In this document: positions 23,527-32,387 of the stretch, one piece after another
Numbering within the stretch: position 1 is the first letter of the stretch
Layout: the number at the start of each line of letters is the position of its first letter
Source of the DNA: Desulfomicrobium macestii
GTDB taxonomy: Bacteria; Desulfobacterota; Desulfovibrionia; Desulfovibrionales; Desulfomicrobiaceae
Reading direction: 5' to 3'
Assembly (NCBI RefSeq): GCF_014873765.1
Contig: NZ_JADBGG010000020.1
Coordinates: 25,751 to 89,750, forward strand
Length of the DNA: 64,000 nucleotides
Notes under the pieces: generated by a model
The model's database searches: none
The model's input: only the letters and a program-made list of their open reading frames with translations
What the model was told of the DNA's origin: nothing
Program-made: the position numbers and the translations under genes

Positions 23527-25553
23527 GAGTCCTCCGTATGGATGAAACCCTCGCGGTCTTCGCATGCCTTGCACAGACATTCGGCCTTCGGACCCGGCGG
23601 GACATCCGGAATTTCCGAAACAATCGGCAAAAGCGGCCTCGCTCCAGACCCCGAACCCGGTCCGCCTCCGGCGTTCATCTTCACGTTCTTGCCGACGATG
23701 GTGATCCCGGAGGCGTTGAGTTTGACGAAGTTGCCGCCGACCTTGAGGGTCAGCTCGCTCCCGGCCTCCAGCACGGTCTTGACGCCAGCTCTGGCGTGGA
23801 CCTCGCCTCCTGTGCGCAGCAGCCATTTCCGGCCGATGCTGCCGTGGCTGCTGCCCCTGACCGTCAGGTGGTCGTCCGAAAGCAGCTCGACTTTGCGGTC
23901 TTTTTCCACTGTCTGCTGGTCCTCGCCTTTCACCAGTGAGTAGGAAAAATTGTCGATGGTGCGGTGCTGGTCGCGCAGGATGTGTTCCTTCCAATCATTC
24001 TTGACGTGGACGTTCACGTCCTTTTCGGCGTGGGCGTAGATTTCTTCCTGGCCCTTTTTATCTTCGACCCGCAGCTCGTTGAAGCCTCCGCCGCCCGGCG
24101 AGGACAGGGTTTTAAGGACCGTGCGCGTCTTGTTTTCGGGCAGCTGGTAGGGGACCGGGTTTGCGGCGTTGTAGACCCGGCCGGTGATCAGCGGCCGATC
24201 CGGGTCCGCCTCCAGGAAGGAGACGACCACTTCGTGCCCGATCCTGGGGATGGTCAGGGTCCCGTACTGACTTCCGGCCCAGCCTTGGGCAACCCTGATC
24301 CAGCAGGTCGTTTTTTCGTTGTGGGCGCCCTTCCTGTCCCAGTGGAACTGCACCTTCACGCGGCCGTATTTGTCCGGGAAGATCTCCTCGCCCGCCGGGC
24401 CGGTCACGATGGCCGTCTGCCTGCTCACGATGCGCCTCTTGCGATGCTCCGACGCGGGTACGAAGCGCGTCGTGTTCAGGATCGCCTGAACATGGGCCGC
24501 GTACGTCATGCCCCGGTCGGGGGCCTCGTGCTCCAGCACCTGCGGCTGCTCGCCCCGGTGTTCGACGCGCACGAGCCACCAGCGTGAATTCATGTCCGGG
24601 CGTGCATGACCGTGGAGTTCAAAGGTGAACCCGGGGATCATCCGCGACACGTCGGTTCTGGCGTCGATGCGGCGGCTTTGGCTCATGTGCCTGAGCATCT
24701 CGATGTCGGCGTAGCGTTTGCCTTCCTTCTGCTGCCGGTAGAGGTGCGGATAACGGTACTGCTCAAGCATCATGCCCGGCGGAACCGGTGCCTTGCGCGC
24801 GTCCGTCTCGGTCTGGGCGGCCGTGAGGCCGAGGCGCGTCTTCTCGAAGTTCCATTCCCTGAAAGTGGCGGAGTCGCTGCCTATGGTCTGGCTGAGTTCG
24901 ATGGATTTTATGGTGGCATCGTCCGTTTCCGTGCCCGCGCCGGGATGGAAGCGCAGCGTGCTTTCGCCCTCTATCAAAGGCCCGCCCTCGCGATCCGAAA
25001 AGCAGAGCACATGCCGGTCCTCGGAGTGCTCGAAATAGAAGTAGATGCCTTCCTCCTCGCACAGCCGGGAGATGAAATGCAGCGCGGTTTCGCCGTACTG
25101 TACGCAGTATTCGCGGGGTGCGTAGTCGAAGAAGCATTTGAAGGCGTACGAATCCCCGGTGAAGTTCTGTTCTTTGAGGATCTGCTCGATGATCTGCGGC
25201 ACGCTCATGTTCTGGAAGATGCGGTGGTCCGTGGTCAGGCCCAGGAACCAAAGGCGCGGGACAAGCAGGCAGCGGTAATGGGTGTGGTACTTGGTTGAAT
25301 GCAGCTGTGACAGTCCGCGGATGATGCCATGCACATGACGGACTCCGCCGCTTTTGTCGGCTATACTCAGACAGGCCGGCTTGCGCAGAAGCTCTGCGAA
25401 ATCGACGCGCGCAGAGTCGTGAACGAGCTCGATTTCATATTCGAAGGGTTTGTGGACTTCTTCGGCCCCGGAAAAGGCGTAGACTCCAAGGCCTGTTTCG
25501 GATGGTGTGCTGAACGTGAACCACTGGGTGTCGGCTGGCGGCGGATGCGGCAT
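23523..25553 (-). CDS. vgrG: Type VI secretion spike protein VgrG
   Basis: 676 residues; ATG preceded by GGGAGG. N-terminal gp27-like domain (FTFSTPSETGLGVYAF...FEYEIELV), then YCVQYGETALHFISRLCEEEGIYFYFEH. The gp5-like OB segment shows DKYGRVKVQFHWDRKG and IRVAQGWAGSQYGTLTIPRIGHEVVVSFLEADPDR split by a short loop. A beta-helical needle follows (HLTVRGSSHGSIG, LKVGGNFVKLNASGITIVG). The last 40 residues (rich in Pro and Gly, then CLCKACEDREG) extend beyond the usual end and may bind the adaptor. No T6SS sheath or baseplate genes are in the window, so this is an orphan vgrG island. Confidence 0.93.
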   Translation of the reverse strand: MPHPPPADTQWFTFSTPSETGLGVYAFSGAEEVHKPFEYEIELVHDSARVDFAELLRKPACLSIADKSGGVRHVHGIIRGLSQLHSTKYHTHYRCLLVPRLWFLGLTTDHRIFQNMSVPQIIEQILKEQNFTGDSYAFKCFFDYAPREYCVQYGETALHFISRLCEEEGIYFYFEHSEDRHVLCFSDREGGPLIEGESTLRFHPGAGTETDDATIKSIELSQTIGSDSATFREWNFEKTRLGLTAAQTETDARKAPVPPGMMLEQYRYPHLYRQQKEGKRYADIEMLRHMSQSRRIDARTDVSRMIPGFTFELHGHARPDMNSRWWLVRVEHRGEQPQVLEHEAPDRGMTYAAHVQAILNTTRFVPASEHRKRRIVSRQTAIVTGPAGEEIFPDKYGRVKVQFHWDRKGAHNEKTTCWIRVAQGWAGSQYGTLTIPRIGHEVVVSFLEADPDRPLITGRVYNAANPVPYQLPENKTRTVLKTLSSPGGGGFNELRVEDKKGQEEIYAHAEKDVNVHVKNDWKEHILRDQHRTIDNFSYSLVKGEDQQTVEKDRKVELLSDDHLTVRGSSHGSIGRKWLLRTGGEVHARAGVKTVLEAGSELTLKVGGNFVKLNASGITIVGKNVKMNAGGGPGSGSGARPLLPIVSEIPDVPPGPKAECLCKACEDREGFIHTEDS

Positions 25554-25735
25554 GGAACCTCCCTGTCCGCAGTTTGGCTGGCGGACGTTTTCTATCCATG
25601 TTGCCAGCTAGTTCCAGACCGCGCATTGGGGAGGATGTGTAATTTCAGGGTAATTGTCTGGGGATCAGGAGGGGGTATGCGATGGGTTTGCGAAGACGCA
25701 GACGGGAGATGAAACCCGAGATCGCAGGGTGCAAA

Positions 25736-25767
25736 AAAGAACCGCAGGCTCGCGCCCGCGGTTCTTT
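25736..25767 (-). terminator. Terminator after lipoprotein gene
   Basis: GAACCGC (25739-25745) pairs with GCGGTTC (25758-25764). On the minus strand the stem is followed by TTTTTT. It ends the lipoprotein transcript before the vgrG unit. Confidence 0.8.
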
Positions 25768-25792
25768 CATGCGTCTTAAAAACGACGGGGGC

Positions 25793-26290
25793 TTACTGGA
25801 AGAGCGCCCCCTGGCTGGCGAAGAACACCTGCGAGGTTCCGGCCGCGCCCAGCGTGTTTTTTTCCGCCGTCAGTTCCATGCGGTAGCCAAAAGAGATGTA
25901 CAGCGGGCCGGACGAGCCCAGTGATTCGGGCGTGAGGTGGAATTCGAAGGGTACGCCCTTTTCGTGGTCCAGGCTCGTGGGCAGGTAGAGGCGCAGGTCC
26001 TTGGCCAGGACGCGGCTCTGGTCGTCGCTGAGGTAGATCTGCATCCACAGGTCCTGAATCCAGGTCGCCCATTCGGGGATGGCGCCGGCCACGGGAATGG
26101 CCGTGCCGGAGACGATCAGCCTGTTATCCTCCAGGCGGCTCGTGTAGTTGAATTCCCAGTAGCGCATGACAAGGGTCTCCTGCTGACCGAGGGTCCAGGG
26201 GTTCTTGTCCAGATGCACGACGCTCAGATGCGCGCACCCCGTAAGCAGCAAAACCGCAATCACAAGCGAAAATATCAGACGTGGACGCAT
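25793..26290 (-). CDS. Putative lipoprotein, 165 residues
   Basis: The ATG at 26290 is chosen because GGAGACGAGC precedes it and the product starts with a lipoprotein signal (MRPRLIFSLVIAVLLLTGC, lipobox LTGC). The mature part is beta-rich with aromatic residues (TLVMRYWEFNYTSRLEDNRLIVSGTA; ATWIQDLWMQIYLSDD) and ends in a small polar segment. No family is recognised. It follows the YkgJ-type gene and probably shares its promoter. Confidence 0.7.
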   Translation of the reverse strand: MRPRLIFSLVIAVLLLTGCAHLSVVHLDKNPWTLGQQETLVMRYWEFNYTSRLEDNRLIVSGTAIPVAGAIPEWATWIQDLWMQIYLSDDQSRVLAKDLRLYLPTSLDHEKGVPFEFHLTPESLGSSGPLYISFGYRMELTAEKNTLGAAGTSQVFFASQGALFQ

Positions 26291-26319
26291 GCTCGTCTCC
26301 TTGCATTTCATCGTGATCA

Positions 26320-26916
26320 TCACAATTTGGGACTGCCCTGCACTATCATCTCGGCCAGGGTCAGATCAACCCGGGGCAGGGCGCGGATTTGCCTGGGGCC
26401 GACGAACTGCACTTCGAGCTCCATGAGCCTGGTATAGAGCGCAGTGCGGTCCAGGACAGGAAAGGAGTCCGCCCCGGCGCACAGCTCTTGGCTGCGGAAA
26501 CAGCCTGGGAAATCGATGGCGCGGCCATCGGGGTAGCGCAGCCTGTTGGGCACGCCGTGCAGCCTGCAGATCATCAGCCGGTGGGCGTAGACGCCGCAGC
26601 GCCCGTCGTCGTTCAGCGGACACATGATCGACGGGCGTTCGCCCCGGGACAGGGCGTCCGTGGCCTCGCGCACATAGGCGCGCGCCCGCTCCTCGTAGAC
26701 GGCCCGGCGGTCGGCAGGCAGCTCCTGAAGGCCTTGCAGCAGATAGGCCCACTCGATTCGGGTGTGGTGCTGGAAGAAACTGGTGCAGCAGTTTTGCGGG
26801 CAACCGTCGCAGCTCAGGCCCAGGGTCTGCGCGTGGGCGGAGTAGCTGGTCTGCATGTCGGCGTAGAGAGCGGCCAGTTTCCGGAAGGCCTGGGCGGGAA
26901 GTATTTTCTTGATCAC
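26320..26916 (-). CDS. YkgJ-family cysteine cluster protein
   Basis: 198 residues. The cysteine signature CDGCPQNCC (about residues 36-44) and later CPLNDDGRCGVYAHRLMICRLHGVPN and PGCF match the YkgJ (UPF0153) family. Its eight conserved cysteines are thought to hold a zinc or iron-sulfur centre. Function is unknown; some members are linked to flagellin methylation or redox chemistry. The start overlaps the upstream kinase-like gene by 4 bp. Confidence 0.85.
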   Translation of the reverse strand: MIKKILPAQAFRKLAALYADMQTSYSAHAQTLGLSCDGCPQNCCTSFFQHHTRIEWAYLLQGLQELPADRRAVYEERARAYVREATDALSRGERPSIMCPLNDDGRCGVYAHRLMICRLHGVPNRLRYPDGRAIDFPGCFRSQELCAGADSFPVLDRTALYTRLMELEVQFVGPRQIRALPRVDLTLAEMIVQGSPKL

Positions 26917-27434
26917 GGCTCGTCCTGTGTGGTTCGGGATAGTCCAAGGATGATGGCGGAGCAGGATTGATCGGGAGTTGCTCCGTCAGTGTCCACCGTC
27001 AGCTGGGCGTAGCGTGCATACAGGGGGGCGCGTTCGTCGTAAAGGTCTTTGAGGGTCTGGCCGGGGCCGATGGCCAGTCCTCTGGAGGTCGGATTGGTCA
27101 ATCTGTGAGAGATGGTCTCAAAGGACGACTGTATGTAGACGATGTGCCCCTGGCCACGCAGATGGGCCATGGCCGCCTCGGAATAGACCACGCTGCCGCC
27201 AGTGGCGATGACGCATTGGCTCAAGTGCACGCGCTGAATCTGCTGCGCTTCGGCCTGCACGAAGGCCTCAAGGCCCAGGTGATCCCTGATCTGCTGCAGG
27301 GGCGCGCCCCACCAGGCTTCCATGAGCAGGTCCGTGTCCACGAAGGCCCAGTCCAGCCGCCTGGCCAGACGCCTGCCAAGGGTCGATTTGCCTGTGGCGG
27401 CCATGCCGATGAGGATGATGTTCTGGTGATTCAT
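26913..27434 (-). CDS. Shikimate-kinase-like P-loop kinase
   Basis: 173 residues with the AroK fold: P-loop GMAATGKST, DTD at about 32-34, ATGGSVV and the lid DERAPLYARYA. Compared with true shikimate kinases, the arginine after the GLEAF segment is replaced by valine (AFVQAE) and the GGG shikimate loop is shortened to GG. Phosphate-donor residues are intact. It may therefore phosphorylate shikimate poorly or act on another small alcohol. It overlaps the YkgJ-type gene by ATGA. Confidence 0.75.
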   Translation of the reverse strand: MNHQNIILIGMAATGKSTLGRRLARRLDWAFVDTDLLMEAWWGAPLQQIRDHLGLEAFVQAEAQQIQRVHLSQCVIATGGSVVYSEAAMAHLRGQGHIVYIQSSFETISHRLTNPTSRGLAIGPGQTLKDLYDERAPLYARYAQLTVDTDGATPDQSCSAIILGLSRTTQDEP

Positions 27435-27448
27435 GCTTTCGATCCGTC

Positions 27449-27484
27449 AAAAAAAATGAAGCCCAAGCATGACGCCCGGGCTTG
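27449..27484 (-). terminator. Terminator of liv operon
   Basis: AAGCCC (27459-27464) pairs with GGGCTT (27478-27483); on the minus strand the hairpin is followed by CATTTTTTTT. It lies just after livF. Confidence 0.75.
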
Positions 27485-27510
27485 TTGGAACACGGGAGGC
27501 GCCGAGGCCG

Positions 27511-28236
27511 TCAGCCTCCGAGGTACGCTTTTTTCACGTCGGGGTTGTTCATCAGTTCCCGGGCATTGCCCGAGGCGACGATGGCCCCGGTATCGAGCAC
27601 ATAGCCCCGGTGCGCGAACTGCAGGGCGATACGCGCGTTCTGCTCGATCAAAAGCAGGGTCATGCCCTGGGAATTGAGTTCCTTCAAGGCCCGGAACATG
27701 TCGTACATCAGGAGCGGCGCAAGCCCCATGGAGGGTTCGTCGAGCATGATGAAGTTGGCTCCGGTCATCAGCGAGCGGCCCACGGAGAGCATCTGCTGCT
27801 CGCCGCCGGACAGGGATTCGCTGCGCTGTTTGCGGCGCTCGAAGAGCCGGGGGAAGAGGTCGTAGACCCGCTTGAAATCCACCTGGATCTGGTCGTTGTC
27901 CTTGCGCGCATAGGTGGCGAGCTGCAGGTTCTCCTCGACGGTCAGGTTGCCGAAGATGTGCCTTCCCTCGGGGGACAGGGCGATCTTGAGGTCCTGCACG
28001 ACCTTGTGCGCTTCCGTGCCGATCATGCTCTTGCCCTCGTAGAGGATGTCGCCCTGGGTGATCTTCGGCCCTTCCGGCGGCGGGACGCGGGTGATGGTGT
28101 GCAGGGTGGTCGTTTTTCCCGCGCCGTTGGCGCCGATCAGGGTGACGATTTCACCCTTGGCCACGGTGAAGGAGATGCCGTGCAAGGCTTCGATGTTGCC
28201 GTACTTCACATAGAGGTTTTTGACTTCGAGCAGCAT
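27511..28236 (-). CDS. livF: Branched-chain amino acid ABC transporter ATPase
   Basis: 241 residues. Walker A GANGAGKTT at about 35-43, ABC signature LSGGEQQ, Walker B FIMLDEPSMGLAP and an H-loop-type region (LLLIEQN, with N replacing the usual His region as in LivF proteins). The start forms TAATG with the livG stop. It energises import with LivG at the cytoplasmic face. Confidence 0.94.
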   Translation of the reverse strand: MLLEVKNLYVKYGNIEALHGISFTVAKGEIVTLIGANGAGKTTTLHTITRVPPPEGPKITQGDILYEGKSMIGTEAHKVVQDLKIALSPEGRHIFGNLTVEENLQLATYARKDNDQIQVDFKRVYDLFPRLFERRKQRSESLSGGEQQMLSVGRSLMTGANFIMLDEPSMGLAPLLMYDMFRALKELNSQGMTLLLIEQNARIALQFAHRGYVLDTGAIVASGNARELMNNPDVKKAYLGG

Positions 28237-29003
28237 TATATATTCTCGTCTCCAAGATAAGCTTTGATGACATCCGGATTGTTCTGGATCTGTTCCGGAG
28301 TTCCTTCCGCGATGGTCACGCCGAAATCGACGACCTTGATCCAGGAGCACAGCGACATGACCACGTCCATCTGGTGTTCGATCATCCAGATGGCGATCTT
28401 GAACTCGTCGTGAATCCATCCGATGAGCTTGATCAGATCGTTGACGTCGGACGAGTTGAGCCCGGCCGCAGGTTCGTCGAGCAGCAGCAGCGACGGGTTG
28501 ATGGACAGGGCGCGCGCTATTTCGACGCGTCTTTGCAGGCCGTAGGGGAGGTTCTTGGGCTTTTCCTCGGCGAACTGCCGCAGATCGAGGGCTTCGAGGA
28601 TCTCATAGCCCCGGTCGGCGATGCGCTTCTCGTTGCCCATGTAGCGACGGGTGCGCAGGAAGGCGTCCACAAGGTTGTAGCCGAGGTTGTAGTGCTGGGA
28701 GATCTGGATGTTTTCAAGCACGGTCATGTCGTGCCAGAGGCGGATGTTCTGGAAGGTCCGCGCTATTCCCATGGCCGTGACCTGATGCGGCTTGAGACCG
28801 GCCAGGGACTTGCCCTTGAAGACCAGGGACCCTTCCGACGGCGAATAGAATCCGGACACCAGATTGAACACCGTGGTCTTGCCCGCTCCGTTGGGACCGA
28901 TGAGGGCCATGAGCTCGTTGCCTTCGATGGCAATGGAGAAGTCCGACACCGCGCACAGGCCGCCGAAGGTTTTTGTCATGTTTTGAATCTGCAAAAGGGA
29001 CAT
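28236..29003 (-). CDS. livG: Branched-chain amino acid ABC transporter ATPase
   Basis: 255 residues. Walker A GPNGAGKTT at 36-44, a LivG-type insertion after the Q-loop (FQNIRLWHDMTVLENI), signature LPYGLQRR, Walker B LLLLDEPAAGLN and H-loop MIEHQMDVVMSLC. The C-terminus IQNNPDVIKAYLGDE is characteristic of LivG. Translationally coupled to livF. Confidence 0.94.
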   Translation of the reverse strand: MSLLQIQNMTKTFGGLCAVSDFSIAIEGNELMALIGPNGAGKTTVFNLVSGFYSPSEGSLVFKGKSLAGLKPHQVTAMGIARTFQNIRLWHDMTVLENIQISQHYNLGYNLVDAFLRTRRYMGNEKRIADRGYEILEALDLRQFAEEKPKNLPYGLQRRVEIARALSINPSLLLLDEPAAGLNSSDVNDLIKLIGWIHDEFKIAIWMIEHQMDVVMSLCSWIKVVDFGVTIAEGTPEQIQNNPDVIKAYLGDENI

Positions 29004-29051
29004 AGAAGCTCCGGATGATGAATACTATCGCTTTTCGCTGTTGTGAGCGCG

Positions 29052-30128
29052 TTACTTGAACGAGTAGAATTTTTTCAGTTTCGGGAAGATGTCGGACAGC
29101 TCCCGATTGCCCATGATGCCTTCGGGCCTGAACTGCATGAGCAGGATGAGGATGAGGGGAATGATGACCCATTTCCAGACCTGACTCAGCTCATAGCTGT
29201 CGGGGAGCAGGTGCACGTAGTGCATGGCGGTGTCCATCCAGGGAATAATGAAGCGCAGCGATTCCAGAAGCAGGGTGAACAGGATCGCGGAGATGACCGA
29301 GCCGCTGAGCGAGCCCATTCCGCCAAGATAGACCATGACCAGGCATTCCGTCGACTTCAGGATTCCGAAGGAATTCGGGTTGATGTAGCCCAGAATGTGC
29401 GCAAAGAGGCCGCCCGCGATGCCGGCCAGGCCGCTTGAAAGCATGAAGGCCACCAGCTTCATCCTGTTGGTGTTGACGCTCATAATCTCCGCGGCCACCT
29501 CGTCCTGCTTGATGGCGATGATGCCCTTGCCGTAGGTCGAGGTCACGTAGCGGCGGATGATGAACACCGTGCCGAAGGTGAAGACGATGACCCAGAGCAG
29601 AATCCAGGGGATGTCGTAGCTGTCGCTCATGGCGAAGAGCACTTTCTTCATGCCCATGAAGCCTCTGGCGCCGCCGATCTTGTCTATGTTGATGATGGTG
29701 CTGATGATGATGAAGTTGGCCGCGATGGTGATGATCGCCAGGTAGTCGTCGCGGGTCTTGAACGAGGGAATGGCCACCAGCACGCCGGCCACCGCTGCGG
29801 CGGCTCCGCCGATCAGCAGGGTGAAGGGGAAGAGATAGACGGCCGTTTCCGGGGGCAGCAGCGCCGCGCCGAAGACCTTGTCGTCGGTGAAGAGCATCAC
29901 GTTGATGACGGAGGTCACGTAGGCGCCAACGGCCATGAATCCGGCATGCCCGCAGGCGAACTCGCCCATGTAGCCGTTCACGATGTTGAAACTGCTGGAC
30001 AGGATGATGTTCACGCCCATGAACATGATGACGGACTGAATGTACAGGTCGATGTATTCCTGATGGGACATGAACACTATCACACCGGTAATCGCCAGCA
30101 GGAGCGTGGGGACGGTTAGTTTTCGCAT
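29052..30128 (-). CDS. livM: Branched-chain amino acid ABC transporter permease
   Basis: 358 residues, about nine membrane helices, with the LivM signatures NIVNGYMGEFACGHAGFMAVGAYV (split here by length), GGARGFMGM and the EAA-like cytoplasmic loop (GKGIIAIKQDEVAAEIMSVN). It pairs with LivH in the membrane. The C-terminal extension (FRPEGIMGNRELSDIFPKLK) is charged. Confidence 0.92.
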   Translation of the reverse strand: MRKLTVPTLLLAITGVIVFMSHQEYIDLYIQSVIMFMGVNIILSSSFNIVNGYMGEFACGHAGFMAVGAYVTSVINVMLFTDDKVFGAALLPPETAVYLFPFTLLIGGAAAAVAGVLVAIPSFKTRDDYLAIITIAANFIIISTIINIDKIGGARGFMGMKKVLFAMSDSYDIPWILLWVIVFTFGTVFIIRRYVTSTYGKGIIAIKQDEVAAEIMSVNTNRMKLVAFMLSSGLAGIAGGLFAHILGYINPNSFGILKSTECLVMVYLGGMGSLSGSVISAILFTLLLESLRFIIPWMDTAMHYVHLLPDSYELSQVWKWVIIPLILILLMQFRPEGIMGNRELSDIFPKLKKFYSFK

Positions 30129-30189
30129 TGAATTCCTCGAGTACCAAATGAAAAAGAAGAGAACGCTCGATCCGATTCTGTATCCGTCT

Positions 30190-31104
30190 TCAGATCTTGG
30201 TCGTGCCTGCCACGCCGAACATGCCCGTGGGCTTGATGCACAGGATGGTCATCAGGATGGCGAAAGCGATCAGGTCCCTGTAGGTCGACGGGAAAACCGC
30301 GACGACGAGAATTTCCACGAAACCGAGGAGAAAGCCGCCCAGGAAAGCCCCGCGAATGTCGCCGATCCCTCCGACCACGGCGGCGATGAACGCCTTCCAG
30401 CCGATCATTGCGCCCATGTAAGGGTCCAGGATGGGATAGGAGAGGGCGAAAAGCAGTCCCGCCAGTCCGGCGAAAGAGGAACCGAGAATGAACGTGAAGA
30501 CGATGACCGTATCGATGGGGATGCCCATGAGCGGTACCGCGAACTTGTCGTAGGAGATGGCGCGCATGGCCATTCCGATCTTGGTCTTGGTGACGATGAA
30601 ATGCAGAAAGATGAAGACCAGGATTGCTGAAAACACGACTCCGATTTTCAGGTTGGTCATGCTCAGATCACCGACGGTGTAGACGACCTTGTCCACGAGT
30701 TCGGGAAAGCTCTTGCGGCTGGCTCCGAGCAGCGCGAGGTTGCCGTTTTCAAGAACCAGCCCGCACATGAGCGCGGTGATGACGACGTATAGGCGATGTG
30801 CGCCCTTGCGGCGCAGCGGCCGGTACGCGATGCGTTCCAGCGATACGCCCACCAGAGCGGTGAGGATCATGGTCAAGGGTATGACCATGGCCAAAACCAC
30901 CCAGCCCGGGAGCGAGACGGCCATGCCCAGGATGGCCGTGGCGATGAAGAACGCGATGTAAGCGCCAACCATGAAAATGTCGCCGTGCGCGAAATTGATC
31001 AAACGCAACACGCCGTACACCAGCGTATAGCCAAGCGCGATCAGGGAGTAGAAACTTCCCCACTGAAACGCGTTGAAGAGGTTCTGGATAATACTTGCGA
31101 GCAC
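30190..31104 (-). CDS. livH: Branched-chain amino acid ABC transporter permease
   Basis: 304 residues from a GTG with AGGGGA upstream. LivH signatures are YSLIALGYTLVYGVLRLINFAHGD in the first helices, RIAYRPLRRKGAHRL in the cytoplasmic loop and the GGIGDIRGAFLGGFLLG segment near the end. About eight helices. Separated from livK by a terminator, so it depends on read-through or its own promoter. Confidence 0.93.
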   Translation of the reverse strand: MLASIIQNLFNAFQWGSFYSLIALGYTLVYGVLRLINFAHGDIFMVGAYIAFFIATAILGMAVSLPGWVVLAMVIPLTMILTALVGVSLERIAYRPLRRKGAHRLYVVITALMCGLVLENGNLALLGASRKSFPELVDKVVYTVGDLSMTNLKIGVVFSAILVFIFLHFIVTKTKIGMAMRAISYDKFAVPLMGIPIDTVIVFTFILGSSFAGLAGLLFALSYPILDPYMGAMIGWKAFIAAVVGGIGDIRGAFLGGFLLGFVEILVVAVFPSTYRDLIAFAILMTILCIKPTGMFGVAGTTKI

Positions 31105-31173
31105 GAGTTTTCCCCTATGAGTCCAGTGTCCCGTTGACTTCTGTTGACAATGAAAGGCCCCGCCGGGCTTTGA

Positions 31174-31209
31174 AACAAAAAAAGTGCGCGGAGTTCAAAC
31201 CCCGCGCAC
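31174..31209 (-). terminator. Terminator or attenuator after livK
   Basis: GTGCGCGG (31184-31191) pairs with CCGCGCAC (31202-31209); minus-strand reading continues TTTTTTTGTTT. It would limit expression of livHMGF relative to the abundant binding protein. Confidence 0.85.
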
Positions 31210-31222
31210 CTTGATCAATCTG

Positions 31223-32387
31223 TTACGGGCAAACGGATTTGGTGAACACGAATTCGCCCTGCTCGCTGATCTTGACGACCACCGCGCATTTGATGGGATC
31301 GCCTTCGGCGTCGAACTTCATGTTGCCGGTGATGCCCGGGAATTCGGGGATGGCGGCCATGGCGTCGCGGATGGCCTTGCGGTCGGCGCGGGTCTTGCCG
31401 GACAGTCCGCCGGTGTTCTGGACGGCCTTGAGCACGATGTTGGTCGCATCCCAGGTCAGCGCGGCCACGTCGGCGGGCTCATAGCCGTACTTTTCCTTGT
31501 AGCGGTCGATGAAGACCTTGGTTTCGCCGGTGGCGCCGGCGGCCGCGTAGTGGGTCGAGAAGTACTGGCCCTTGCAGTTGTCGCCGCAAAGCGCCATCAG
31601 CTCAGAGTTGCCCCATGCGTCGGCGCCCATGAAGGGGTTCTTCCAGCCGAGGTCGTGAGCCTGTTTGATGATCAGCGCAACTTCGTTGTAGTTGTTGGGC
31701 AGGAAGATGAAATCGGGCTTGGCGGCCAGGATGGTGGTCAGCTGGGCGCTGAAGTCCTGATCCTTGGAGGAGTAGGATTCGAAGCCAACAACGGCGCCGG
31801 CGCCGTTCTTGGCGTTGAAGTCATCACGGAAAATTTCGGCCAGGCCCTTGGAGTAGTCGTTGTCGAGGGCATAGAGGACGGCGGCCTTCTTGGCGCCGAA
31901 TTGCTCCATGGCGAAGTCGACGGCCACGGGACCCTGGAAGGGATCAAGGAAGGCGGCGCGGAAAACCCAGGGGCGGTCCTTGGTGGTGTCGGGGTTGGTG
32001 GACCAGGGCGAGATCATCGGGGTCTGGTTGTCGTCGCAGACCTGACCGGCCGGAACGGCCTGCTTGCTGGAGTTGGGGCCGACAATGGCCAGCACGCTGT
32101 CGCGCTCGATGAGCTTCAGGGCGGCGGAGACGGCGGATTCAGCCTTGGACTCGTTGTCTTCGTAGATGAATTCGAGCTGGTACTTCGTGCCACCGACATC
32201 AAGGCCGCCTGCGGCGTTGATGTCTTCCTTGAGCATCTCGGCGGCAAACTTTGATTCTTCACCCACTTTGGGGATGTCGCCGGTCAGCGGGATGTTGAAA
32301 CCGATCTTGAGGGTCTCGGCTCCAGCAGCCGCTGGCAAAGAGCAGCACACATGCCAGGGCAAGTAAAACACGGGCGGATTTCTTCAC
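31223..32387 (-). CDS. livK: Branched-chain amino acid-binding protein, apparent frameshift in signal peptide
   Basis: The mature protein (about 365 residues) is intact: ETLKIGFNIPLTGDIP, AIVGPNSSKQAVPAG, YNEVALIIKQAHDLG are typical of periplasmic LivK/LivJ proteins, and a disulfide pair may be CGDNC. A GTG at 32387 with GGAGG upstream starts a perfect signal peptide (VKKSARVLLALACVLLFA) but in another frame. Removing one base in the GG at about 32334-32335 joins it to AAAGAETLK. As written, the only in-frame starts (for example GTG at 32371) give no export signal. Either a sequencing or assembly error, or a recent inactivating indel. Confidence 0.85.

Noticed and set aside
25554..25735. Sigma-54 promoter upstream of vgrG
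   Set aside because: The nearest match on the minus strand has GG-N9-GC spacing, not the required N10.
31184..32254. 356-codon plus-strand ORF opposite livK
   Set aside because: Antisense shadow; glycine/valine-rich product and the livK protein on the other strand is unmistakable.
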